DNA from: Candidatus Muproteobacteria bacterium RIFCSPHIGHO2_01_FULL_65_16
GTDB lineage: Bacteria; Pseudomonadota; Gammaproteobacteria; Acidiferrobacterales; Sulfurifustaceae
Length of the DNA: 5,187 bases
Reading direction: 5' to 3'
Assembly (NCBI GenBank): GCA_001785175.1
Contig: MFSY01000026.1
Span: forward strand, 1 to 5,187
In this document: piece after piece, positions 1 through 5,187 of the stretch
Layout of the letters: each line of letters opens with the position of its first letter
Numbering within the stretch: the first letter of the stretch is position 1
Notes under the pieces: generated by a model
Database searches by the model: none
Seen by the model: only the letters and a program-made list of their open reading frames with translations
Told to the model about the DNA's origin: nothing
Program-made: the position numbers and the translations under genes

Positions 1-26
1 CGTTTCAGCCTATGTGGCGCTCCATG

Positions 27-56
27 TTGACACGCATACACAGCGGCACTTATAGT
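27..56 (+). promoter_or_regulatory. sigma70-type promoter of the btuB operon
   Basis: A perfect -35 hexamer TTGACA (27-32) is followed after 18 bases by TATAGT (51-56), one mismatch from the consensus -10 box. Transcription would begin at about 62-64, just ahead of the riboswitch aptamer, which is where a riboswitch promoter should sit. The leader would then be about 350 bases long. The near-consensus boxes suggest strong basal transcription, with control exerted by the leader RNA and perhaps by a protein binding the palindrome over the -10 box. The assignment rests on sequence match and position only. Confidence 0.75.
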
Positions 57-60
57 GCCG
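44..60. repeat. perfect inverted repeat over the -10 box, possible operator
   Basis: CGGCACT (44-50) and AGTGCCG (54-60) are perfect reverse complements separated by TAT. The centre coincides with the TATAGT -10 box at 51-56. It lies upstream of the predicted transcription start, so it would not be an RNA hairpin in the leader and is better read as a possible DNA site for a dimeric regulator. I do not recognise it as the site of a known regulator family. A chance palindrome is possible. Confidence 0.5.
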
Positions 61-78
61 GCCGAGCTTAGGCTCGAA

Positions 79-290
79 CGCTTCAGGTGTTCCAAGGACA
101 TTTGTCCGCGGAATGAAACGGGAAGCCGGTTAAATTCCGGCGCTGCCCCCGCAACGGTAATCGAGTTGCGACGAATCACCCGGCCGCGCGCCCCGCGCGG
201 CCAGCCACTGCCTCACCGCTCGCAGCGAGCGGTCGGATGGGAAGGCGATTCGCCGCTCACGCTCGTAAGCCCGGAGACCGGCCCGAAGCG
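79..290 (+). promoter_or_regulatory. cobalamin (adenosylcobalamin-type) riboswitch aptamer
   Basis: The conserved blocks of the cobalamin riboswitch appear in order. They are an initial GGTG (86-89), a GGGAAGCCGG block (120-129) closing a GCCGG/CCGGC stem (125-129 with 137-141), CGCTGCCCCCGCAACGGTAA (141-160), AGCCACTG (203-210), GGGAAGGCG (239-247) and the B12 box AAGCCCGGAGACCGGCC (267-283). P1 can form between CGCTTC (79-84) and GAAGCG (285-290). Other visible stems are CGCAAC/GTTGCG (150-155 with 165-170), a 9-bp GC-rich hairpin (182-190 with 194-202) and an 8-bp hairpin (215-222 with 226-233). These last two are variable peripheral arms. By family knowledge, cobalamin binding represses the downstream gene, which here is a cobalamin receptor. 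The element lies between a good promoter and the btuB start. Confidence 0.96.
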
Positions 291-338
291 ACCCAAACGG
301 TTGCGGCGGGCGACACGGGCGGCGACGACATCGCTTCG
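284..338 (+). promoter_or_regulatory. possible antiterminator stem competing with riboswitch P1
   Basis: CGAAGCGA (284-291) is perfectly complementary to TCGCTTCG (331-338). The first segment contains the 3' strand of aptamer P1 (285-290), so this 8-bp helix and P1 cannot form together. The second segment shares bases 336-338 with the 3' arm of the terminator-like hairpin at 319-344. With ligand bound, P1 would hold 285-290 and leave 331-338 free for the terminator. Without ligand, the 8-bp helix would block the terminator. The complementarity is seen directly, and the switching model is inference. Confidence 0.45.
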
Positions 339-350
339 TTCCGCTTTTTT
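319..350 (+). terminator. possible riboswitch-controlled intrinsic terminator
   Basis: GCGGCGA (319-325) can pair with TCG and CCGC (336-338 and 341-344), leaving a two-base TT bulge and a loop of about ten bases. A run of six T (345-350) follows directly. The stem is short and bulged, so it is weaker than a textbook terminator. Its place after the B12 box and its overlap with the competing helix (284-291/331-338) support a regulatory role. The T run could instead be only a spacer before the hairpin that covers the ribosome binding site. Confidence 0.4.
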
Positions 351-410
351 CTTCCTCCGCAGCAACAACCAGAACAAACCCGCGCGGGTGCGCGCGGAAA
401 GCGGAGAAAG
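351..410 (+). promoter_or_regulatory. hairpin sequestering the btuB ribosome binding site
   Basis: CTTCCTCCGC (351-360) pairs with GCGGAGAAAG (401-410) at nine of ten positions, with one C-A mismatch. The 3' arm contains the btuB Shine-Dalgarno sequence GGAG (403-406), six bases before the ATG. A second GC hairpin (CCGCGC 380-385 with GCGCGG 392-397) fits inside the loop and would stabilise the fold. Sequestering the ribosome binding site is the common way cobalamin riboswitches act in Gram-negative bacteria. The pairing is seen directly. How it is coupled to ligand binding is inferred. Confidence 0.6.
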
Positions 411-412
411 AA

Positions 413-2236
413 ATGAAGCCTTACCCCATCCTGGCGGCCGCGTGCGCCGCCGTCGTTCCATACCTTGCCATGGCCGAGACGGTCGTTTCCGAGCCCGTGG
501 TCGTCACCGCCACACGCACGGCCGTGAGCGCCGACGAGGCGCTCGCCTCCGTGACCGTCGTCACGCGCGCCGACATCGAACGCAGCCAGGCGCGCACCGT
601 CGCGGAACTGCTTACAGGCGAACCGGGTCTGGAATTCTCGGTGAGCGGCGGCGCCGGCCAGGACACGAGCCTCTTCCTGCGCGGCACCAACTCCGGGCAC
701 GTGCTGGTGCTGGTGGACGGCATCCGCGTCGGTTCCGCCACGACCGGGTCCACCGCCTGGCAATATCTGCCGCTCGCGCAGATCGAGCGCATCGAGATCG
801 TGCGCGGCCCGCGCTCGAGCCTGTATGGGTCCGAGGCCATCGGCGGCGTGGTGCAGATCTTCACGCGCGCGCCCGACGGCGCGCCGCGCGCACAGGCGAG
901 CGCCGGCTACGGCACCTACCACACGCGCGAGCTCACGGCGGGCGTCTCGGGCGCGGGCGGGGATGCACGCTTTCGCGCGAATGCCGCGCGCTTTGTCACC
1001 GAAGGCTTCAATGTGCGCAAGCCCGCCAACGACGTGAGCGAGCCTGACCGCGACGGCTACAGCAACAACTCGGCGTCGCTGCACGTCGGACAACGTCTCG
1101 GCTCCGCGGAGGTCGAGCTGAACGCGCTGCAGGCCTCCGGCAATGTCGAGTTCGACCGCACGACCAACGCCCTCGCCTGGGCCCAGAACCAGACCGACTT
1201 CCTTCAGCAGGCCCTCGGCGCGCGCCTGCGCTATTCGCCGCATGCGCGCTGGACCGCGCGCCTTGACGTCGGCTCGAGCAAGGACTACGCGGAGAGCTTC
1301 TATGAAGCCGAATTCCGCTCCAGATTCGACACCGACCGGCGCCAGTATTCCTGGCAGAACGACGTCACGCTCGGCTCCCGACAATTGCTGACGCTCGGCG
1401 CCGACTACCAGGACGACGTCGTGAGCAGCAGTACCGCCTACGCCAGCGCCGAACGCGACAACACCGGCGTGTTCGCCCAGTACCAGGGGCGTTCCGGCGC
1501 CGGCGACATCGCGCTCGCGCTGCGCGAAGATAATAACCAGTCCTTCGGCCACCACCGCACCGGCAACATCGCGCTCGGCTATGCGTTCACGCCCGGGCTG
1601 CGCGGCTTCGTCGCCCACGGCACGGCCTTCAAGGCGCCGAGCTTCAACGAGCTCTATTACCCCGGCTATGGCAGCCCGGCCCTCAGGCCCGAGGAATCGC
1701 GCAGCACCGAGGCCGGGCTGCGCGCCGGGTATGGCAAGGCGGGCTGGAGCGCGCGCGTCTACCGCACCGACATAGATCAACTGATAGACACCGTGTGCGA
1801 CGCGATGTGGAACTGCAACGCGGCCAACGTCAACCGCGCCCTGATCCGCGGCGCCGAACTGGAATCCGCAGCCACGATCGGCGCTTGGCGCACCGGGGCG
1901 GGCCTCTCCTACACCGACCCCCGCAACCGCGACACCGACCGGCTGCTCGCGCGGCGCGCGCGGCGCGCACTCAAGCTCGACCTCGACCGTGGGCTCGGCG
2001 CGTTGCGCGTCGGCGCCACCCTGCTCGCGCGCGACCGTCGCTTCGACGACGCCGCCAACACGCGCCCCGTCGCCGGTTACGGCCTCGTACACCTGCGCGC
2101 CCATTACGCCCTCGCGCGCGACTGGGAGCTGCGCGCGCGCCTCGACAACCTGTTCGACAAGGCCTACGAGGATGTGTACGGCTACAACACGCCGGGGCGC
2201 GCCGTGTTCGCGGGCGTCGCCTACCAGCCGCGCTGA
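413..2236 (+). CDS. btuB: BtuB, TonB-dependent outer-membrane cobalamin receptor
   Basis: This protein should transport cobalamin, and probably cobinamide, across the outer membrane using energy passed on by TonB. It has 607 residues, close to E. coli BtuB. A signal peptide ends near residue 21 (AMA|ET). A TonB-box-like segment follows (EPVVVTATR, residues 27-35). The plug domain runs to about residue 148 and includes VLVLVDGIRVG and the IEIVRGPRSSLYGSEAIGG segment. The rest is a beta barrel ending with the family segment NLFDKAYEDVYGYNTPGR. An acidic PDRDGY motif at 211-216 lies where BtuB proteins have calcium-binding extracellular loops. That role here is inferred. The ATG is chosen because GGAG lies six bases upstream and a signal peptide follows at once. 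The cobalamin riboswitch and the downstream B12 genes support BtuB over another TonB-dependent receptor. Oddities are a C-terminal Arg where an aromatic residue is usual, and two close cysteines (462 and 468) in a probable loop. Confidence 0.93.
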   Translation: MKPYPILAAACAAVVPYLAMAETVVSEPVVVTATRTAVSADEALASVTVVTRADIERSQARTVAELLTGEPGLEFSVSGGAGQDTSLFLRGTNSGHVLVLVDGIRVGSATTGSTAWQYLPLAQIERIEIVRGPRSSLYGSEAIGGVVQIFTRAPDGAPRAQASAGYGTYHTRELTAGVSGAGGDARFRANAARFVTEGFNVRKPANDVSEPDRDGYSNNSASLHVGQRLGSAEVELNALQASGNVEFDRTTNALAWAQNQTDFLQQALGARLRYSPHARWTARLDVGSSKDYAESFYEAEFRSRFDTDRRQYSWQNDVTLGSRQLLTLGADYQDDVVSSSTAYASAERDNTGVFAQYQGRSGAGDIALALREDNNQSFGHHRTGNIALGYAFTPGLRGFVAHGTAFKAPSFNELYYPGYGSPALRPEESRSTEAGLRAGYGKAGWSARVYRTDIDQLIDTVCDAMWNCNAANVNRALIRGAELESAATIGAWRTGAGLSYTDPRNRDTDRLLARRARRALKLDLDRGLGALRVGATLLARDRRFDDAANTRPVAGYGLVHLRAHYALARDWELRARLDNLFDKAYEDVYGYNTPGRAVFAGVAYQPR

Positions 2237-2238
2237 AC

Positions 2239-2925
2239 ATGACTGCGCCCGGATCGAGCGACCGCCATTCCGCGCTGCCCGCCGCCGTGCTGATTTCGGC
2301 GCTGGCGCACGCCGCGGTGTTGGCGGCGCTCGCCTCCGGCGCCGGTCGCTTCGAACCTAGCGCGAGCGTGCTTACGATCGGACTGGAGACCGAGGTGCCT
2401 GTACAGGCCGCGCGTTCGCGCACGCTATCCGGAGTGTCTGCCGCCGAGACGACCACACCCGCTGCCGTCAGCGACGTCGTGGAATCCATACCCGATAGTA
2501 CGTCGTCAGCGGATTCGCCCCCGACCAGTGCGGCCGTCACGCCACCGGCGACCGAAACTCCCAACACATACGATTCCGTTCCGACAACCATTCGCGGCCA
2601 CCTGCTCGCCGAGCTCGCGCGCCACTTCGAGTATCCGCATCTCGCGCGTCTGCGCGGCTGGGAGGGCAGAGTCCTGCTGGCCTTCGATATCGAAACCGAC
2701 GGACGACTGGAAAACATCCGTGTTGCGCAAAGCTCTGGCTTTGCGGTACTGGATGACGCCGCGCTCGGCGCGCTACGCCGCGTGGAGCGCCTCGCCGAAG
2801 CTGCCGCCTGGCTCCGTGGCCGCGAGCTGGCCATGCAAATACCCGTTATCTACCAATTGCGCTGTTTCGGCGATGAGGCGTGCCGCGAGGTCAGGGTGGC
2901 GACCGGTGGTCCGGAAAATCGCTGA
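2239..2925 (+). CDS. TonB-like energy transducer dedicated to the B12 operon
   Basis: This 228-residue inner-membrane protein should span the periplasm and pass proton-motive energy from an ExbB/ExbD complex to BtuB. The single N-terminal membrane helix (about 13-32) carries Ser20 and His24, matching the SxxxH motif that TonB needs to work with ExbB/ExbD. A flexible linker of Thr, Ser, Ala and Pro follows (about 60-115) and lacks the Pro-Glu/Pro-Lys repeats of E. coli TonB. The C-terminal TonB domain is clear: YPHLAR (from Tyr132), EGRVLLAFDI (from Glu142), DGRLENIRV, SSG (165-167) and LDDAAL. The tail adds two cysteines (209 and 215) beyond the domain. The ATG follows the btuB stop after two bases and I see no good Shine-Dalgarno sequence, so translational coupling to btuB is likely. 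No exbB or exbD is present in the window. Specificity for BtuB is inferred from gene order. The 92 bases that follow (2926-3017) show no gene or convincing terminator. Confidence 0.88.
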   Translation: MTAPGSSDRHSALPAAVLISALAHAAVLAALASGAGRFEPSASVLTIGLETEVPVQAARSRTLSGVSAAETTTPAAVSDVVESIPDSTSSADSPPTSAAVTPPATETPNTYDSVPTTIRGHLLAELARHFEYPHLARLRGWEGRVLLAFDIETDGRLENIRVAQSSGFAVLDDAALGALRRVERLAEAAAWLRGRELAMQIPVIYQLRCFGDEACREVRVATGGPENR

Positions 2926-3001
2926 CGATGACTGAAGCACACCGGGTTTTCTGAAATATCCCGTTGGAACGAAGCTGTTACCTATAGATGCAGGCATTGC
3001 T

Positions 3002-3010
3002 AAAGGAGAA
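3002..3010 (+). promoter_or_regulatory. ribosome binding site that fixes the btuM start
   Basis: AAAGGAGAA contains GGAG at 3005-3008, nine bases before the ATG at 3018. An in-frame ATG at 2988 would add ten residues, but it lies upstream of this site and has no comparable sequence before it. The 3018 start also gives the Cys80, Asp67 and Tyr85 numbering known from the characterised homologue. Confidence 0.8.
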
Positions 3011-3017
3011 ATCGCTT

Positions 3018-3602
3018 ATGAACGCAGCATCCATTTCATCATCGCGCTTCGTCGTTGCCTTGTTGCTGGCGGCCGTCATGGCGGCGACACGTTGGCACCA
3101 CTTCGGCTCGGTGTTCAGTCTGCCTGACGCTTCGCTCGCGGTATTCTTTCTGGCCGGGATCTACCTGCGATCCCCGCTGTTCTTGGCCGGCTTTCTCGCC
3201 GAAGCCGCACTGATAGATTACCTCGCCATCACCGTCGGGGGCGTGAGTGATTTCTGCATCTCGTCGGCCTATGTCTTCCTGATTCCGGCCTACGCCGCCC
3301 CGTGGTTCGCCGGCCGTTGGTACGCCGCACGCCATCGGCTGGCGTGGAGCACGCTCCTGCCGCTGGGCGGAGCGCTGTTGCTGTCGGTCGGCGTGGCGTA
3401 TCTGATCTCGGACGGAAGCTTCTACCTACTCTCGGGCCGCTTCCCGGAAGTGAGCGCCGCGGAATATTTCGCGCAGGCGGTACGGCACTTCCCGGCCTAT
3501 GCGCTGCATACCGCCCTGTATGTTCTGCTCGCGGCCGGCGTGCATGTCGTGGTCGCCGCCGCCTCCGGAGCGCGCCTGGCGCATTCCGCCCGCCGGCCGT
3601 AA
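3018..3602 (+). CDS. btuM: BtuM, solitary ECF-type S-component for cobalamin uptake
   Basis: This 194-residue integral membrane protein probably carries cobalamin or cobinamide across the inner membrane. Hydrophobic segments lie at about 10-24, 38-50, 54-73, 81-98, 110-130 and 158-182, which fits the six helices of an ECF S-component. It matches BtuM best. Cys80 sits in GGVSDFCISSAY, with Asp67 and Tyr85 nearby. In Thiobacillus denitrificans BtuM, as I recall, Cys80 binds the cobalt of base-off cobalamin and supports removal of cyanide, and Asp67 and Tyr85 are conserved. His27 and His28 lie near the first helix. The gene sits between the receptor/TonB pair and the salvage enzymes, where btuCDF might be expected, and no ECF ATPase or T-component gene is visible. 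How solitary BtuM is energised is unsettled for the family. Assignment is from motif and context recall, not a database search. Confidence 0.85.
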   Translation: MNAASISSSRFVVALLLAAVMAATRWHHFGSVFSLPDASLAVFFLAGIYLRSPLFLAGFLAEAALIDYLAITVGGVSDFCISSAYVFLIPAYAAPWFAGRWYAARHRLAWSTLLPLGGALLLSVGVAYLISDGSFYLLSGRFPEVSAAEYFAQAVRHFPAYALHTALYVLLAAGVHVVVAAASGARLAHSARRP

Positions 3603-3631
3603 ACCCGTGCGGCGTGCGGACCGGCCGGCGG
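3590..3631 (+). repeat. 10-bp inverted repeat between btuM and cobU
   Basis: CCGCCGGCCG (3590-3599) and CGGCCGGCGG (3622-3631) are perfect reverse complements separated by 22 bases that start with the btuM stop codon. The RNA would form a very stable GC hairpin over the end of btuM and 7 bases before the cobU ribosome binding site. No T run follows, so it is not a standard intrinsic terminator. It could affect mRNA stability or ribosome loading, or be a by-product of the high GC content. Confidence 0.5.
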
Positions 3632-3638
3632 CGCTGCT

Positions 3639-3644
3639 GGAGGG
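3639..3644 (+). promoter_or_regulatory. ribosome binding site supporting a GTG start for cobU
   Basis: GGAGGG lies six bases before the GTG at 3651. This strong site, and the P-loop beginning at residue 7 in the usual family position, decide for the GTG start. No ATG fits as well. Confidence 0.8.
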
Positions 3645-3650
3645 CGCCTC

Positions 3651-4175
3651 GTGAAAGAACTGATTCTGGGCGGCGTGCGCTCCGGCAAGAGCCGTTACGC
3701 CGAGCAACGCGCCCGCGAAAGCAATCTGTCCGTGGTCTGCGTGGCCACCGCCACCGCGCTTGACGGGGAAATGCGCGCGCGCATTCGCGCGCACCAGGAA
3801 CGCCGCCCCGCGTCGTGGACACTCGTGGAGACGCCGCGCGCGCTGGCCGCGACGCTGCGCGCCCAGGCGGCGCCAGATCGCTGCCTGCTTGTAGACTGTC
3901 TCACGCTCTGGCTCACGAATCTGCTGTGTGCGGACGACGAGGATGCTTTCCGGGCGGAACGCGCCGCCTTCCTGAAAATTTTGCCCACACTCCCCGGGCG
4001 AATCATCCTGGTCAGCAATGAGACCAATATGGGTGTGATCGCCGCATCCGAACTGGCGCGCCGCTTCGGCGACGAGGCCGGATGCCTGCACCGGGAGCTT
4101 GCTTCCCTCTGCGACCGGGTCGTACTCACGGTCGCGGGTCTGCCGCTCTTTCTGAAAGGAAATGCCGCATCATGA
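3651..4175 (+). CDS. cobU: adenosylcobinamide kinase / adenosylcobinamide-phosphate guanylyltransferase
   Basis: This bifunctional cytoplasmic enzyme (CobU, called CobP in the aerobic pathway) phosphorylates adenosylcobinamide and then transfers GMP to it, giving adenosyl-GDP-cobinamide. It has 174 residues, near the usual 180. The P-loop GGVRSGKS occupies residues 7-14. His48, in [10 protein letters not shown], aligns by motif with the guanylylated His46 of Salmonella Cob[13 protein letters not shown] (81-92) and [11 protein letters not shown] (121-131) are also family motifs. Position 131 is Ala where I expect Pro in most homologues. The C-terminal part ([27 protein letters not shown]) is typical. 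The gene follows btuM by 48 bases and overlaps cobT by four bases (ATGA), so the two enzymes are probably translationally coupled. With BtuM upstream, it suggests salvage of imported cobinamide. Confidence 0.95.
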   Translation: MKELILGGVRSGKSRYAEQRARESNLSVVCVATATALDGEMRARIRAHQERRPASWTLVETPRALAATLRAQAAPDRCLLVDCLTLWLTNLLCADDEDAFRAERAAFLKILPTLPGRIILVSNETNMGVIAASELARRFGDEAGCLHRELASLCDRVVLTVAGLPLFLKGNAAS

Positions 4176-5187
4176 ATACCGACTGGGTATGCGCGCCGAA
4201 CGCCGCGATCAACGAACCCGCGCGGCGCGAGGCCGAGCATCGGCAAACGCAACTCACCAAACCGCCCGGCGCGCTCGGACGGCTCGAATCGCTCGCCATC
4301 CGCCTCGCGGGCATGCAGGGCACGCCGCGCCCGACGCTCGATCGTGTGCACATCGGAGTATTCGCCGGTGACCACGGCGTCGTCGCCGAGGGCGTGTCGG
4401 CGTTTCCACAGGCCGTGACCACGGAGATGGTGCGGAACTTCGCGCGCGGCGGCGCGGCCATCAGCGTGCTCGCGCGCCAGCTCGGCGCGACGCTCGAAGT
4501 GTTGAACCTCGGCACCGTGGTTGACCCCGGGCCGCTGGACGGCGTGCTGCGCCTCAACCTCGGGCCGGGCACCGCGAATTTTGCGAAGGAACCCGCTATG
4601 ACCGCCGAACAGCTCGCGCGCGCCCTGCACGCCGGCCGCCAGACAGCGGAACGCGCGCAACACGGCGGCGCGCAGCTTTTCATCGGCGGCGAGATGGGCA
4701 TCGGCAACACCACCGCCGCGGCCGCCGTCGCCTGCGCGCTGCTGGACGCGCCGGCCGAGTCGCTCGCCGGCCCGGGCACCGGACTCGATGCCCACGGCGT
4801 CGCGCGCAAGGCCAAGGTGATACGCGACGCGCTCGTGCTGCACCGCGCGCACGCCGGCGATCCCATGGAAATCCTGCGCCGTCTGGGCGGATTCGAAATC
4901 GCGGCGCTCGCCGGCAGCTATCTCGCCTGCGCCAAGATGGGCGTGCCGGTGCTCGTTGACGGATTCATTTCAACCGCGGCGGCGCTCGTGGCCACGCGCG
5001 CTTCTCCGGGTTGCGATGACTGGTTCTTCTATTCGCACGCCTCCGCCGAGCCGGGGCATGTGCGCATGCTCGATGCACTCAAAGCAAATCCGCTGCTCGA
5101 CCTCGGCATGCGCCTTGGCGAAGGCAGCGGCGCGGCGGTCGCGGTGCCGATCCTGCGGCTCGCCTGCGCGTTGCACAACGGGATGGC
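4172..5187 (+). CDS. cobT: nicotinate-nucleotide--dimethylbenzimidazole phosphoribosyltransferase, 3' end cut
   Basis: CobT transfers phosphoribose from nicotinate mononucleotide to 5,6-dimethylbenzimidazole, giving alpha-ribazole 5'-phosphate for the lower ligand of cobalamin. The open frame runs 338 residues without a stop to the window edge. The family is about 350 residues, so only a short C-terminal piece is missing. Motifs in order are [10 protein letters not shown] (30-39), [20 protein letters not shown] (64-83), GEMGIGNTT (173-181), GPGTGLD (200-206), [17 protein letters not shown] and LGEGSGAA. The Glu in the last motif is residue 317, the same number as the catalytic Glu317 of Salmonella CobT. 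The ATG overlaps the cobU stop (ATGA), which supports this start and coupled translation. It is unrelated to the CobT subunit of cobaltochelatase, which shares the name. No frameshift is seen. CobS, which would use its product, is not in the window. Confidence 0.96.
   Translation, partial: MNTDWVCAPNAAINEPARREAEHRQTQLTKPPGALGRLESLAIRLAGMQGTPRPTLDRVHIGVFAGDHGVVAEGVSAFPQAVTTEMVRNFARGGAAISVLARQLGATLEVLNLGTVVDPGPLDGVLRLNLGPGTANFAKEPAMTAEQLARALHAGRQTAERAQHGGAQLFIGGEMGIGNTTAAAAVACALLDAPAESLAGPGTGLDAHGVARKAKVIRDALVLHRAHAGDPMEILRRLGGFEIAALAGSYLACAKMGVPVLVDGFISTAAALVATRASPGCDDWFFYSHASAEPGHVRMLDALKANPLLDLGMRLGEGSGAAVAVPILRLACALHNGM

Noticed and set aside
182..233. Two strong GC hairpins (182-202 and 215-233) as separate regulatory elements or terminators
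   Set aside because: They lie between conserved aptamer blocks where variable peripheral arms of cobalamin riboswitches occur, and no T run follows either one.
55..1047. A plus-strand frame running through the riboswitch into btuB
   Set aside because: It overlaps the conserved aptamer and the btuB start in another frame, and its translation is Arg-rich without domain features.
257..2104. A very long open reading frame on the minus strand opposite btuB (615 codons)
   Set aside because: It is the complement of a clearly recognised btuB gene in GC-rich DNA, where stop-free antisense frames are common. Its translation is Arg/Ala/Gly-rich with no recognisable domain.
1795..2238. An N-terminal extension of the TonB-like protein reading through the end of btuB
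   Set aside because: The frame is open, but the extension is Arg/Pro-rich and out of frame with btuB. The ATG at 2239 directly precedes the membrane helix expected at a TonB N-terminus.
2943..2963. A possible terminator after the TonB-like gene (CGGG, T run, CCCG)
   Set aside because: The stem is only four base pairs and the T run is in the loop instead of after the stem, so it does not look like an intrinsic terminator.
2964..2988. A possible internal promoter before btuM (TTGGAA and TATAGA)
   Set aside because: The spacer is only 13 bases, far from the usual 16-18, and no better -35 box lies at the right distance. The -10-like sequence alone is not enough.
3695..4852. A 385-codon minus-strand frame across cobU and cobT
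   Set aside because: It lies opposite two well-supported genes with complete family motifs. The translation is low in complexity and resembles no family I know.

Overview
The window looks like the start of a vitamin B12 (cobalamin) uptake and salvage operon from a GC-rich Gram-negative bacterium, most likely a beta- or gammaproteobacterium. A TonB-dependent outer-membrane receptor with a signal peptide shows the double membrane. The BtuM-type protein is a family best known from Thiobacillus-like Proteobacteria. All genes lie on the + strand, and the two largest gaps are the 5' leader and a 92-base gap before btuM.

Layout. Positions 27-56 hold a strong sigma70-type promoter (TTGACA, 18-base spacer, TATAGT), with a perfect inverted repeat centred on the -10 box. 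A cobalamin riboswitch aptamer follows at about 79-290. Its expression platform (284-410) contains a possible antiterminator/terminator pair and a hairpin that would hide the ribosome binding site of the first gene. The genes are then btuB (413-2236, outer-membrane cobalamin receptor), a small TonB-like energy transducer (2239-2925), btuM (3018-3602, solitary ECF-type cobalamin S-component), cobU/cobP (3651-4175, cobinamide kinase/guanylyltransferase) and cobT (4172 to the window end, DMB phosphoribosyltransferase, cut near its C-terminus).

How the genes fit together. BtuB, powered by the neighbouring TonB-like protein, would bring cobalamin or cobinamide into the periplasm. BtuM would carry it across the inner membrane in place of the usual BtuCDF ABC transporter, which does not appear here. 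CobU would phosphorylate adenosylcobinamide and convert it to adenosyl-GDP-cobinamide. CobT would make alpha-ribazole phosphate from dimethylbenzimidazole. The joining enzyme CobS is not in the window and may lie downstream. The riboswitch would shut down at least btuB, and perhaps the whole run, when cobalamin is plentiful.

The most notable points are the solitary BtuM carrying the Cys/Asp/Tyr residues of the characterised homologue, the operon-encoded TonB, the palindrome over the -10 box, and the layered riboswitch expression platform. No tRNA, rRNA, CRISPR array or mobile element was seen.
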